Source: JACJXW01 sp964418125
GTDB taxonomy: Bacteria; Bacteroidota; Bacteroidia; Chitinophagales; Saprospiraceae
DNA length: 64,000 bases
Assembly: GCA_964418125.1 (NCBI GenBank)
Contig: CAYQKY010000003.1
Span: forward strand, 62,001-126,000
Direction of reading: 5' to 3'
Made by a program: the position numbers and the translations under genes
Part shown: positions 8,145 through 16,477 of the stretch, one piece after another
Numbering within the stretch: the stretch's first letter is position 1
Layout of the letters: every line of letters begins with the position of its first letter
The notes under the pieces: generated by a model
Databases searched by the model: none
Seen by the model: the letters and a program-made list of their open reading frames with translations, nothing else
What the model was told of the DNA's origin: nothing

Positions 8145-8867
8145 TCAGATGGCCTGATGGTTGAAGGGCTGTATGGCCATTTCGGAAACTACCCCGGAAG
8201 AAGGCTGTTGGCAAAGGAACCAAACTGCCCTTCCTGCCTCCTTTACATTTATGAATTTATCCCGGTTGACGCGCATATCAATTCTGTCCCAGAAGTCAGA
8301 ATCCACCCCCCCCAGATACAGGTTGGTGATCCGCACCTCCGTCCGCTTCAGCTCCTCCCGAATAGACTTGACCATACCATTGAGGCCGTACTTGGAAGCA
8401 GCATAAGCTGCCGCACCGGCCATTGGCGCTTTGCCCAGCACTCCGGGGATATTTATAACCAGCCCTTTTTTGGCTTCTTTCATCGGAGGAAGGAAATGCC
8501 GCATCAAAAGGAAGGCCCCTTTGAGATTGACATCAATGAGTTCCATAAAATCTTCAACATCCGTCTTTTCCAGAGGATTCAGGTAGCCTATGCCGGCGGC
8601 ATTGACCAGGATATCCAGCCTGCCTGCTTTTTCATGGATCTTGGCGGCCAGTGCCTCTACGGCACGGGCATCCGTAACATCCAGGATAAAGGCCTGGCTG
8701 TCCGGAATTTCATTCTCATGCGCGATTTCCTTGAGCCTTTTCTCATTGCGCCCGGTGATGAAAACATCAGCCTGCCCGTTTTTGATCAGCCGGGTAGCTT
8801 CTGAACCAATCCCTCCGGTAGCGCCAACGATGAGCACCTTTTTATTCGCCAGTATTTCAACAGCCAT
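8145..8867 (-). CDS. Short-chain dehydrogenase/reductase linked to folE
   Basis: This is a 240-aa classical SDR fold with cofactor loop GATGGIG (15-21), NAAGIG (89-94), NVNLKG and the YxxxK pair Y155/K159. The catalytic Ser normally found 13 residues before the Tyr is Gly142 here (INIPGVLGK instead of the usual ISS). The TGR segment at 38-40 ends the second strand and suggests NADP preference. The gene starts 17 bases after folE on the same strand, so a role in pterin reduction is possible, but only context supports it. The missing Ser may mean an altered substrate or weak catalysis. Confidence 0.85.
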   Translation of the reverse strand: MAVEILANKKVLIVGATGGIGSEATRLIKNGQADVFITGRNEKRLKEIAHENEIPDSQAFILDVTDARAVEALAAKIHEKAGRLDILVNAAGIGYLNPLEKTDVEDFMELIDVNLKGAFLLMRHFLPPMKEAKKGLVINIPGVLGKAPMAGAAAYAASKYGLNGMVKSIREELKRTEVRITNLYLGGVDSDFWDRIDMRVNRDKFINVKEAGRAVWFLCQQPSSGVVSEMAIQPFNHQAI

Positions 8868-8884
8868 GCTATTTTGTCTTTCTT

Positions 8885-9601
8885 TTATTGTATTGCCTGC
8901 AGGAATTCTGCACGCGTATTTTCATTCAGGAATTTACCGCTGTATTCTGTGGTCACCGTACTGCTGTGTTCGTGCTGAACGCCACGCATTTCGACGCACA
9001 TGTGCTTTGCCTCTATGTATACCGCGACGTCTTCTGTTCCCAGTACCGCTTTCAGTTCATTAGCGATCTGTACGGTAAGGCGTTCCTGCACCTGCGGTCG
9101 GCGTGCGTAGTATTCGACAATACGGTTGAGTTTGGACAAGCCGATGACCTGCCCGTTGGCAATGTAGGCAATATGGGCCCGCCCGTAAATGGGAAGGAAG
9201 TGGTGTTCGCAGAATGACTGCAGCCTGATCCCCTTTTCCACCAGCATTTGCCGATACTGAAATTTATTGTCGAACAGAGATACTTTTGGTTTGTTGGCAG
9301 GATTGAGGCCCGAGAAGACTTCCCGGACAAACATCTTGGCCACGCGCTTCGGCGTTCCGCGCAGAGAGTCGTCAGTGAGGTCGAGGCCAAGGACATCCAT
9401 GATCTCGCGAAAATGGTTTTCAATCTGCCTCATCTTTTCTTCGTCAGGCAGGTCGAAAGCACCGGGTTTCAATGGAGTGTCGTAAGAAGTGCCTACGTGC
9501 TGGGCGCCGATCTCATCTGTGAAGGACTCCGCATATCCATTGGAGTTTCCGTTGAGGCGAGGGTGGGCCTTGCCGTTGGCCTCATAATTCGAGTTTATCA
9601 T
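8885..9601 (-). CDS. folE: GTP cyclohydrolase I
   Basis: FolE converts GTP to 7,8-dihydroneopterin triphosphate, the first step of folate and pterin synthesis. The 238-aa sequence has a variable N-terminal tail of about 50 residues and then the conserved core. Zinc ligands are seen in SFCEHHFLP and KHMCVEMRGVQ; other signatures are GLSKLNRIVEYYARRPQVQERLT and the RGTPKRVAKMF segment. It is the first gene of a two-gene unit with the SDR. No riboswitch or clear promoter is visible in the 427-base divergent gap upstream. Confidence 0.95.
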   Translation of the reverse strand: MINSNYEANGKAHPRLNGNSNGYAESFTDEIGAQHVGTSYDTPLKPGAFDLPDEEKMRQIENHFREIMDVLGLDLTDDSLRGTPKRVAKMFVREVFSGLNPANKPKVSLFDNKFQYRQMLVEKGIRLQSFCEHHFLPIYGRAHIAYIANGQVIGLSKLNRIVEYYARRPQVQERLTVQIANELKAVLGTEDVAVYIEAKHMCVEMRGVQHEHSSTVTTEYSGKFLNENTRAEFLQAIQ

Positions 9602-10028
9602 AAAGGATAATTTAGGTTGTTTTTGAAATCCCTACCCTAACGCCAAAACCGAATTGATTGTTTAACCACTGATTTCCTCTCCCGGGCTCAATTGACGATA
9701 ATCGCCTCCCTATCTAATTGAGCACCAAGCAGTAAGGAGCCCTGTGTTGTTTTCAGGCAAAACAGAAGTGTCAAATATTATTTTTTCCCATAATTGAAGA
9801 AACTATCTAATGTGTTTTCCCGTATAAAGGAACATGAAGATAGAAAACCGGCATGCCTTTTGCTAAATTTGATTTCCAGGGGACACTGGAACCGAAAGCG
9901 TTGAGCTGCCTGAAGCTCTGCTTCAAATACGAAGCACTCCCCCCGCGTTACAATCCTTATCACAATTAGCCTTTACGCCCAACACAGCAGGTTCAGGGCC
10001 CATTTTTGGATAACCTTAATCAATTATT
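9602..10028. other. Divergent intergenic spacer with nothing recognised
   Basis: This AT-rich divergent gap lies between folE (-) and the lipoprotein gene (+). A near-consensus -7 element, AATATTTG, occurs on the - strand at 9772-9779, with no good -33. The short open frame at 9778-9963 (-) has no protein-like features and is not called. Confidence 0.4.
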
Positions 10029-10595
10029 ATGTTTGTTCTGACACGTTTGAGCTTCCCCCTCTTCTTGATTGTTCTGGCGCTGTTTACATTTACCGGATGC
10101 GCTGATGATGTACCTCCTTCTGCGGCGGCCGACCCCTTTTCCGATTGCCGCTACGGGGCGCCGAAACCAATATTCAGTGAAGGCCTTCGTTCGGTCACCC
10201 GGCACCATTTCAGGTTGGAAGAAGACAGGGCCATAGAGTTTCTTTCTTTTGACGATGGCCTTCAGCTATCGATCCTTCAGACCGGCTGTGACTACATCCA
10301 TCAGGAATTTCATTTCGAGCTGGTGGAAAAGTATGCCGGCGCACCGTCCAGCTACTGGATTCAGGAATCCATCAACAAATTTCACCGCCTGGGACAACTG
10401 GGGCCTGCGTATGTTATCTACAGCTCCATCGCCGATGCCTTGACTGAAAGGAGCAGCCAACTCGCCCTGGGGCATAGTACGGAACTACAACCCGGTTTTT
10501 TTGCCAAAATAGAAAGTGGGAGCCCGGCAACGGACGGCGCACTGGTTATTACCCTCAGCGAGCAACCCGCCGGCAGTGTGGCGAGCAATGAATGA
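10029..10595 (+). CDS. Hypothetical lipoprotein
   Basis: The 188-aa product has a hydrophobic signal segment (about residues 7-22) ending in FTGC, a lipobox that would leave Cys24 or its neighbour lipidated at the envelope. The mature part shows no domain I recognise; it has two further Cys (DCRYG and TGCDY) that could form a disulfide. It stands alone between folE (-) and the candidate small RNA. Codon use and composition look like its neighbours. Function unknown. Confidence 0.7.
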   Translation: MFVLTRLSFPLFLIVLALFTFTGCADDVPPSAAADPFSDCRYGAPKPIFSEGLRSVTRHHFRLEEDRAIEFLSFDDGLQLSILQTGCDYIHQEFHFELVEKYAGAPSSYWIQESINKFHRLGQLGPAYVIYSSIADALTERSSQLALGHSTELQPGFFAKIESGSPATDGALVITLSEQPAGSVASNE

Positions 10596-10797
10596 GTGGC
10601 ATGTCCCGGAAATAATTTGAGGCTGGAATGTGCCACCGCCAGTTTTCTTTTTAGGTACTGGGTATCAGCCCCTTTCACGGAAGCGGGCTGATCCTGTTGT
10701 TTTTTTTACCATTTTTTATAGTCTAATAATCAGCGTTTTAACCAAAAAAATTACACCCTTCATCATTTTGTTGTCCGACAAATTGTCAGTGTGTTTT

Positions 10798-10829
10798 TTT
10801 GCCTTGTTAACATCTGTTTCTTACTTTTA
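10798..10829 (+). promoter_or_regulatory. Candidate promoter for the small RNA
   Basis: TTTG at 10798-10801 is separated by 20 bases from TACTTTTA (one mismatch to TAnnTTTG) at 10822-10829, which is the Bacteroidota -33/-7 spacing. Transcription would begin near 10837. Confidence 0.4.
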
Positions 10830-10836
10830 TATCCGA

Positions 10837-11013
10837 AAGGTAAAAAGCGGTGCTGGCCCACAGGGGCATTTCCCCTGTCCTGCGCTTTCACATTGACGCC
10901 GGGCTGCAACCTTTCCCAATCCTGGAAAAGAATGAGATTTTTCTCTTATAAAGGCTTAAAGTATCAGCAAGTTAAGATGAGCTCCGCTGCGGGAAAGTAG
11001 CGGGGTTTTTTAT
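10837..11013 (+). ncRNA. Candidate small RNA of about 175 nt
   Basis: The segment runs from a predicted promoter to a terminator within a 562-base gap. It folds locally into a two-part hairpin: AAAGCG/CGCTTT (10844-10849 with 10883-10888) encloses a perfect ACAGGGG/CCCCTGT stem (10860-10866 with 10872-10878). It ends in the terminator at 10982-11011. The AGCGG run near the 5' end could alternatively pair with the CCGCT arm of the terminator. I do not recognise 6S, SRP, RNase P or tmRNA signatures. The alternative is an upstream leader of lpdA, but lpdA has its own -7 element. Confidence 0.35.
10982..11013 (+). terminator. Rho-independent terminator
   Basis: A 7-bp stem (CTCCGCT / AGCGGGG, one G-U pair) with a 10-base loop is followed by six T. 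It ends the candidate small RNA and lies 145 bases before lpdA. Confidence 0.65.
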
Positions 11014-11074
11014 TTTCCCACCTTTTGAAGTTGATCCCCTCCTGTCTTTTCTCGGTGTAGTCAAATGATCTGAC

Positions 11075-11082
11075 TATATTTG
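11075..11082 (+). promoter_or_regulatory. Bacteroidota -7 promoter element of lpdA
   Basis: TATATTTG is an exact TAnnTTTG match 75 bases before the lpdA ATG. No strong -33 TTTG is present. Confidence 0.5.
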
Positions 11083-11157
11083 CGGGCAGCAAACAATGCT
11101 GAGCCGGTACTTGTTGCCTATTCGCATCCATTAGCCAATCAAAACAAATCAACCGAT

Positions 11158-12558
11158 ATGGATAAATTTGACCTTATTGTTATTGGGAGTGGGCCGGGCG
11201 GTTATGTTGCCGCCATCCGCGCCTCCCAGCTGGGAATGAAAGTTGCCGTTGTTGAACGGGAAACCCTGGGAGGGATCTGCCTGAACTGGGGTTGTATACC
11301 TACCAAGGCTCTGCTGAAAAGCGCCCAGGTGTTCGAGTACATTCAACATGCAGAGGATTACGGGATCAAAGTAGAGAAGGCAGGAGTAGATTTCGAGGGG
11401 ATGATCAAACGAAGCCGGGGAGTAGCCGAAGGAATGAGTAAGGGGATCAATTTCCTGTTCCGCAAAAATAAGATTACCACCATTAACGGTACCGGGAAAC
11501 TGGCGCCGGGAAAAAAGGTAGAAGTAACTGACGCGGAAGGAAAAAAGAAAGAATACAACGCTGAGCATATCCTTATTGCCACTGGCGCCAGGGCAAAAGA
11601 GCTGCCTAACCTGCCGATTGACGGTAAGAATGTGATCGAATACCGCAAGGCAATGACCCTGGAAAAACAGCCTAAAAAGATGGTAGTCGTCGGCGCCGGC
11701 GCGATCGGCGTCGAGTTCGCCTATTTTTACCACTCTATCGGAACGGAAGTGACGATCGTGGAATTTCTGGAACAGGGCCTTGTCCCTCGCGAAGACCCGG
11801 ATATCTCCAAGGAACTCGGGAAGATCTATAAGAAAAAAGGCATGGAGGTAATGGGCAATACTTCCGTCGAATCTGTCGATACCAAAGGCAGGGGCTGCAA
11901 GGTTACTGTGAAAAACCGCAAGACCGGGGAAACGCAGGAGATCAAATGCGATATCGTTCTTTCTGCCGCCGGTGTAACGCCCAATATCGAAAACATCGGC
12001 CTGGAAGCCCTTGGCATTGAAACGGACCGGGGAATGATAAAGGTAGATGAATATTACCGCACCAATATCTCCGGTGTTTATGCTATCGGTGATGTAATCC
12101 CAGGACCGGCCCTGGCTCATGTGGCCAGTGCCGAGGGGATTATCTGTGTAGAACGGATCGCCGGGATGAAGCCGCAGCCTCTGGACTATAACAATATTCC
12201 GGCCTGTACCTACTGCAGCCCGGAGGTCGCTTCAGTGGGATATACGGAACAGGCGGCCAGGGATGCCGGCTACGAAATAAAAGTGGGTAAGTTCCCATTT
12301 TCCGCTTCCGGAAAAGCCAGTGCCGCCGGAGCAAAGGAAGGTTTTGTTAAAGTGGTCTTTGACGCCAAATACGGAGAATTCCTCGGCGCCCACATGATCG
12401 GATACAACGTCACCGAAATGATCGCCGAAGTGGTTGCTGCCCGCAAGCTGGAAACTACCGGCCATGAGATCATCAAGGCCGTCCACCCCCACCCCACCAT
12501 GAGTGAGGCTGTGATGGAAGCTACGGCGGCGGCATACGATGAGGTGATACATTTGTAA
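11158..12558 (+). CDS. lpdA: Dihydrolipoyl dehydrogenase (E3)
   Basis: This flavoenzyme reoxidises dihydrolipoamide in 2-oxoacid dehydrogenase complexes and the glycine cleavage system. The 466-aa sequence has the FAD loop GSGPGGYVAA, the redox disulfide C41/C46 in GGICLNWGCIPTKAL, the NAD loop GAGAIGVEFAYF, AIGDVI near the second FAD site, and the C-terminal catalytic His-Glu motif HPHPTMSEAVMEA. I chose the ATG at 11158 (MDKFDLIVIG) over an in-frame start at 11080, which would add 26 non-homologous residues and overlap the -7 element. No E1 or E2 gene is in the window. The stop runs directly into an inverted 8-bp-period repeat. Confidence 0.95.
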   Translation: MDKFDLIVIGSGPGGYVAAIRASQLGMKVAVVERETLGGICLNWGCIPTKALLKSAQVFEYIQHAEDYGIKVEKAGVDFEGMIKRSRGVAEGMSKGINFLFRKNKITTINGTGKLAPGKKVEVTDAEGKKKEYNAEHILIATGARAKELPNLPIDGKNVIEYRKAMTLEKQPKKMVVVGAGAIGVEFAYFYHSIGTEVTIVEFLEQGLVPREDPDISKELGKIYKKKGMEVMGNTSVESVDTKGRGCKVTVKNRKTGETQEIKCDIVLSAAGVTPNIENIGLEALGIETDRGMIKVDEYYRTNISGVYAIGDVIPGPALAHVASAEGIICVERIAGMKPQPLDYNNIPACTYCSPEVASVGYTEQAARDAGYEIKVGKFPFSASGKASAAGAKEGFVKVVFDAKYGEFLGAHMIGYNVTEMIAEVVAARKLETTGHEIIKAVHPHPTMSEAVMEATAAAYDEVIHL

Positions 12559-12632
12559 GGAATGAGGGAATGAGGGAATGAAGGAACGATTGGGGCAAAG
12601 CGGCCATTCAATTATTCATTCCCTCATTCCTT
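12557..12632. repeat. Inverted 8-bp-period array (GGAATGAG units), site A
   Basis: Tandem 8-base units (GGAATGAG, GGAATGAG, GGAATGAA, GGAACGAT) on the left face inverted units on the right. A perfect 17-bp arm (12557-12573 with 12616-12632) encloses a 42-base loop. It fills the gap between the convergent lpdA and hlyD-like genes and could stop transcription from both sides. The same 17-bp arm recurs at 55672-55734. Confidence 0.8.
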
Positions 12633-12636
12633 TTCC

Positions 12637-13959
12637 TTACCCTTCCTGGACCACCCTGCTGCGCACCTGTTCGAATACCCTTTCAATGAAGCGTTTGTCA
12701 TTGGTAATGATAACGGCTGTTCCTTTCATTTCCCGGGAAGGCTCAATCCTTTTGCCCAAAGTGGTTACGAGATCATCATCAAAGCTCACTTCGACAATGA
12801 TCTTGTTGTCGATAGGAACCTGGCTTTTCTTCTCCACCCGGGCCTCAATAGCGCCATATTCGGCATAGGAATAGCTGTCCAGCCGGACAATGACCTTCTG
12901 GCCGGGCCGGATCTTTCCCGACCGGGACATGTCGGCCTGAATGAAGCCCTTGGTTTTCTGCCTCTTTAGAGGCACCACCACTCCGATCTCCCGGCCGGCT
13001 TCTACATACTGTTGTTCGCTAATGCTTTCCAGGTTGAAAGAGACAATACCTTCAATCGGTGAACTGATCACATACTTTCTTTTCCACTCTTCAACGGCCT
13101 TTTGCAAGGCCTGAAAGCTTTCTCTCATGGCTATGGCTGCTTCCTGCCGGCCTTCTTTGGTGACCTGCCGCACACCGCTCATTTCGGAGCGTATGCCATC
13201 CATATCCAGTTCTTTGCTCTTGATGGAAGACTCGATGCCTTCCCGGGCCCGGCGCAGGCTGAGTAATTCCTCCCGGGTACGGGAGACCCGTTCTTCTGCA
13301 AGAAGGTTTTCCCGGGAAAGTTGTTCCTCCCTGCGCAGCCTTTTCTCCACCGATTCGATCTGACGGTCGATATTGGCCCATCGTTCCCGGTCGCTTCTAA
13401 TCATGCTCTGTATCTTGCCCAGCTCTTTGTTGAGTTGCTGAAGGTTGAGGTTGTCATAAGGGTTGGAAAGATATTGGCGCAGGTCCTGTTGCCGGCGGTA
13501 AAAATTGTACAATTCGTCTTTGAGTTCCCCCAGCACTACGTTACCAGGAAGGGAAAAAGCCAGCAAGGTGGAGTCGGAAGGCGTATTGCCAACTGCCATT
13601 ATCGCGGTTTCCAGTGTAAGGATATCCTCTAGGCTGGCGTTATTGTCAAAAACGATAAGGACTTCTCCGGCAGCGACCACCTCTTCGTTGTTTGCCCTTA
13701 CGATCTTTACTCTGCCCCGTGCTTCCGTCACCAGCCTTTTGGGCGGGTCGGTGGTCGTAACCGTGATATCGGCCTCGACGGTATCCGGATATTTTACAAG
13801 GAAGCCCACCCAACCCATCACCACAATTACGACAAAGGCAAAGAGGGTGCCGTAGCGGGCCATCCACCCGGGAGGAGTGCCCAGGATCTCCTGGACTTCT
13901 TCGCTTCGGATCTCAATGTTCTCGTATTCCTGCATCTTCAGTTCAGTTTTTAGGGTCAT
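12637..13959 (-). CDS. HlyD-family membrane fusion protein
   Basis: This 440-aa adaptor would link the inner-membrane ABC exporter to an outer-membrane channel. One membrane segment lies at about residues 37-55 (FAFVVIVVMGWVGFLV). It is followed by a biotinyl-lipoyl-like half (GRVKIVRANNEEVVAAGEVLIVF), a long alpha-helical hairpin (about 150-270, rich in Arg/Glu and with ENLLAEERVSRTREELLSLRRARE), the second lipoyl half (YVISSPIEGIVSF) and a beta-barrel domain with PGQKVIVRLDSY. Its ATG overlaps the TGA of the upstream transporter gene (ATGA), so the two are translationally coupled. No TolC-like gene is nearby. Confidence 0.9.
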   Translation of the reverse strand: MTLKTELKMQEYENIEIRSEEVQEILGTPPGWMARYGTLFAFVVIVVMGWVGFLVKYPDTVEADITVTTTDPPKRLVTEARGRVKIVRANNEEVVAAGEVLIVFDNNASLEDILTLETAIMAVGNTPSDSTLLAFSLPGNVVLGELKDELYNFYRRQQDLRQYLSNPYDNLNLQQLNKELGKIQSMIRSDRERWANIDRQIESVEKRLRREEQLSRENLLAEERVSRTREELLSLRRAREGIESSIKSKELDMDGIRSEMSGVRQVTKEGRQEAAIAMRESFQALQKAVEEWKRKYVISSPIEGIVSFNLESISEQQYVEAGREIGVVVPLKRQKTKGFIQADMSRSGKIRPGQKVIVRLDSYSYAEYGAIEARVEKKSQVPIDNKIIVEVSFDDDLVTTLGKRIEPSREMKGTAVIITNDKRFIERVFEQVRSRVVQEG

Positions 13960-16145
13960 GCACCCAGCTCCAACTGGTTACGGACCAGCTGGTAATAGGC
14001 GCCACGGAGGTATGTGAGCTCGTCGTGGTTACCCTGCTCGACGATCTCCCCTCCTTCAAGTACGACGATATTATCGGCATTCATGACCGTGCTCAGGCGG
14101 TGTGCGACGATGACGACCGTCCTGCCATAGAAAAACTCCTCGAGGTTCTCCATGATGACCATTTCGTTGTAGGCATCGAGTGCAGTGGTCGCCTCGTCGA
14201 AAAAGATGTATTCCGGATTTTTGTAGACTGCACGGGCGATCAGCAGGCGTTGTTTTTGCCCCTGGCTCAGGCCCAGCCCTTCCTGCCCTATCTTGGTATT
14301 ATACCCCAGCGGAAGGGATTCGATGAAGCTCTGAATATTGGCCACCTTGACAGCCTTGAGCAGTTTGCGTTTATCGATGATCTCGTCTCCAAGGGCAATG
14401 TTCTTGGCGATGGAATCGTAGAAGATATAACCATCCTGAAGGACTACCCCGCATTTGCTTCGCCAGAGCCGGTTGTTGATATTGCCCAGGTTGATGTCTC
14501 CCAGCCGGATAGCGCCTTCAGTCGGTTGATAAATATTGAGGAGCAGTTTCAGCATGGTGGTCTTCCCGCTCCCGCTGGTACCTACGATAGCCGTGGTCCG
14601 CCCTTTGGGAATACGCAGGTTGACATTTTTCAGGACGTTGGGGGAGTGCGGCCCATTGTACTGGAAAGAAACCTTTTCGAAGACGAGGTCTCCGGATTCG
14701 GGAAGAAGAATGATCTTTTCTCCGGCTTGTTGTTCATCTTCCTGGGTATGGATCTCGTTCATGCGTTCCAGGCTGATCTTGGCTTCCTGCATGTTGCGCA
14801 GAAAGTCCACGAGGTTTCCCAGAGGAGAATTGAGCTGGCCGATGATGTACTGGACGGCCAGCAGCATACCCAGCGTCATGTCTCCTTTGATGACGGCCTG
14901 AGCGACGATGAAAGTGATGAGCAGGTTCTTTGTCTCGTTAAAAAAAGAAGCGCCGGTACGCTGGACCTGCCCGATGCGAAGAGAGCTGATCGCTGTCCTG
15001 AAAAGCCGCGCCTGTATCCGTTCCCATGCCCACCGTTTCTGCTTCTCGGCATTGTGGAGCTTGATCTCCTGCATGCCGTTGATCAGCTCGATGAGGTTGC
15101 TCTGGTTATCCGAGGATTGGTCGAAGCGCTTATAGTCGAGTTCCCGTCGCATCTGCTGAAAAAAGAAAACCCAGGCCAGGTAGAGGGCCGTTCCGCCGAA
15201 GAAAATGGCAAAAACCAGTTTGTGCCAGAAAAAAAGGATGACGGAAAAGGCCAGGAAGTTGACAAAAGTAAAGATGGAGACCAGGGAGGTAGAGGTCAGA
15301 AAACGCTGCACCCTTTCATGGTCGGCGATCCGTTGCATGAGGTCGCCGGTGATCTTGGAGTCAAAGAACCGGATCGGCAGCTTGGTCAGCTTAATGAGAA
15401 AGTCTGATATCAAGCTGATGTTAACCCGAACCCCTACGTGGAGAAGGATCCAGCTTCGGAATTGTTCTACACCCAGTTGGGTTACAAAAAGGATGAGCTG
15501 GGCGATCAGGACAATTTTTATGAAATTCAGGTCTTCCGTATCGATCCCCTTATCGACAATGGCCTTCATAAGGTAAGGGAAAATAAGCTGGATGAGCGTT
15601 CCCAGAAAAAGGCCGACGATGAGCTGTACGATCAGAGGCCGGTATTTCTTGAAGTAGGAGAAGACGTAGCCAAAACCCGACTTATCGGTAGTTTCTCCTT
15701 CCCGGGCGTAAAATTCAGGGGTCGTTTCGAGCAGCAGCAGCACCCCCAGGTCTTCCCCTTCTTCGGTATCGCTGATCCAGTTGTCCAGAAATTCTTCCCG
15801 GGTTAATTTGAACTTTCCGGAAGCGGGGTCGGCGATCCAGGCGTAATTCTTGTTCACCTTATAGACAACCACAAAATGTTCCTGTCTCCAATGGGCGATA
15901 CAGGGCATAGGAATATCCCTTGCCAGGCGGTCGTAGGTGGTCTTTACGGCAAGGGACTGCAGGCCGATGTGTTCGGCGGCATCACTGATCCCCAGGAGCG
16001 TAACCCCTTGCTTGCCCATATAGGTAAGCTCCCGAAGGTACTCCAGGGAATAATACCTGCCGAAATGCCGGGAGATCATTCTCAGGCAGGTCGCCCCACA
16101 GTCCATGGCGTCTAATTGCTGGTAGAACGGAAATTTACGTGGCAT
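13956..16145 (-). CDS. Peptidase-containing ABC transporter (C39 bacteriocin/peptide exporter)
   Basis: The 729-aa protein joins three parts. An N-terminal C39 peptidase has Cys16 (MDCGATC), His90 (EHFVVV) and Asp106 (ADPASG). A transmembrane domain spans about 165-440. A nucleotide-binding domain has Walker A GTSGSGKT, the signature LSQGQKQRL, Walker B YIFFDEATTALD and the switch AHRLST. Such transporters cut a double-glycine leader from a peptide and export it. The overlapping HlyD-like gene completes a type I system. No obvious GG-leader peptide gene is seen within a few kb, so the cargo is unknown or encoded elsewhere. Confidence 0.93.
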   Translation of the reverse strand: MPRKFPFYQQLDAMDCGATCLRMISRHFGRYYSLEYLRELTYMGKQGVTLLGISDAAEHIGLQSLAVKTTYDRLARDIPMPCIAHWRQEHFVVVYKVNKNYAWIADPASGKFKLTREEFLDNWISDTEEGEDLGVLLLLETTPEFYAREGETTDKSGFGYVFSYFKKYRPLIVQLIVGLFLGTLIQLIFPYLMKAIVDKGIDTEDLNFIKIVLIAQLILFVTQLGVEQFRSWILLHVGVRVNISLISDFLIKLTKLPIRFFDSKITGDLMQRIADHERVQRFLTSTSLVSIFTFVNFLAFSVILFFWHKLVFAIFFGGTALYLAWVFFFQQMRRELDYKRFDQSSDNQSNLIELINGMQEIKLHNAEKQKRWAWERIQARLFRTAISSLRIGQVQRTGASFFNETKNLLITFIVAQAVIKGDMTLGMLLAVQYIIGQLNSPLGNLVDFLRNMQEAKISLERMNEIHTQEDEQQAGEKIILLPESGDLVFEKVSFQYNGPHSPNVLKNVNLRIPKGRTTAIVGTSGSGKTTMLKLLLNIYQPTEGAIRLGDINLGNINNRLWRSKCGVVLQDGYIFYDSIAKNIALGDEIIDKRKLLKAVKVANIQSFIESLPLGYNTKIGQEGLGLSQGQKQRLLIARAVYKNPEYIFFDEATTALDAYNEMVIMENLEEFFYGRTVVIVAHRLSTVMNADNIVVLEGGEIVEQGNHDELTYLRGAYYQLVRNQLELGA

Positions 16146-16339
16146 TTCTCAATACGCCTCTAATTGCTAACAATACGGTTTTAAGCGAATCTTCGCTGAA
16201 ATAATTTACGAAAGATAAGGCCTTGGCGTATCATTTAAAACTAAATTCCTAAAAAACAAGGCCTTTTATATGAAAAACAGGTGAATTTAGCTTCTTTTCA
16301 AGGCTATTTACCCTTCTGGTGCTCTTGGAAGTGTCCTTC

Positions 16340-16475
16340 CTATTGGCTAATTTTCGGCCGTTCGGTTGATTGGGTTGATCAAGTTAAATGGGTTGGTTGG
16401 GCCGGCTACACCGGGGGCAGCTCCATCAACCAAATGAACTCCATCAACCAAATCAACCAAATCAACCAAACCGCT
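16340..16475. repeat. Inverted 9-bp-period array (GGTTGATTG / CAACCAAAT units)
   Basis: Within the 332-base gap before the glycosyltransferase gene, 9-base units GGTTGATTG, GGTTGATCA, AGTTAAATG and GGTTGGTTG (about 16364-16400) face inverted units CAACCAAAT, repeated with one degenerate copy (about 16434-16471). The arms can pair into a long imperfect hairpin across the intervening GC-rich piece. The array ends 7 bases before the glycosyltransferase ATG. The rest of the gap (16146-16340) is AT-rich; a one-mismatch -7 element on the - strand at 16210-16217 could serve the exporter operon. Confidence 0.75.
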
Positions 16476-16477
16476 CA

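Noticed and set aside
9778..9963. 61-codon frame on - in the folE upstream gap
   Set aside because: No signal, domain or ribosome site; consistent with chance.
10630..10896. 88-codon frame on +
   Set aside because: It crosses the small-RNA promoter and a hairpin, and its composition is not protein-like.
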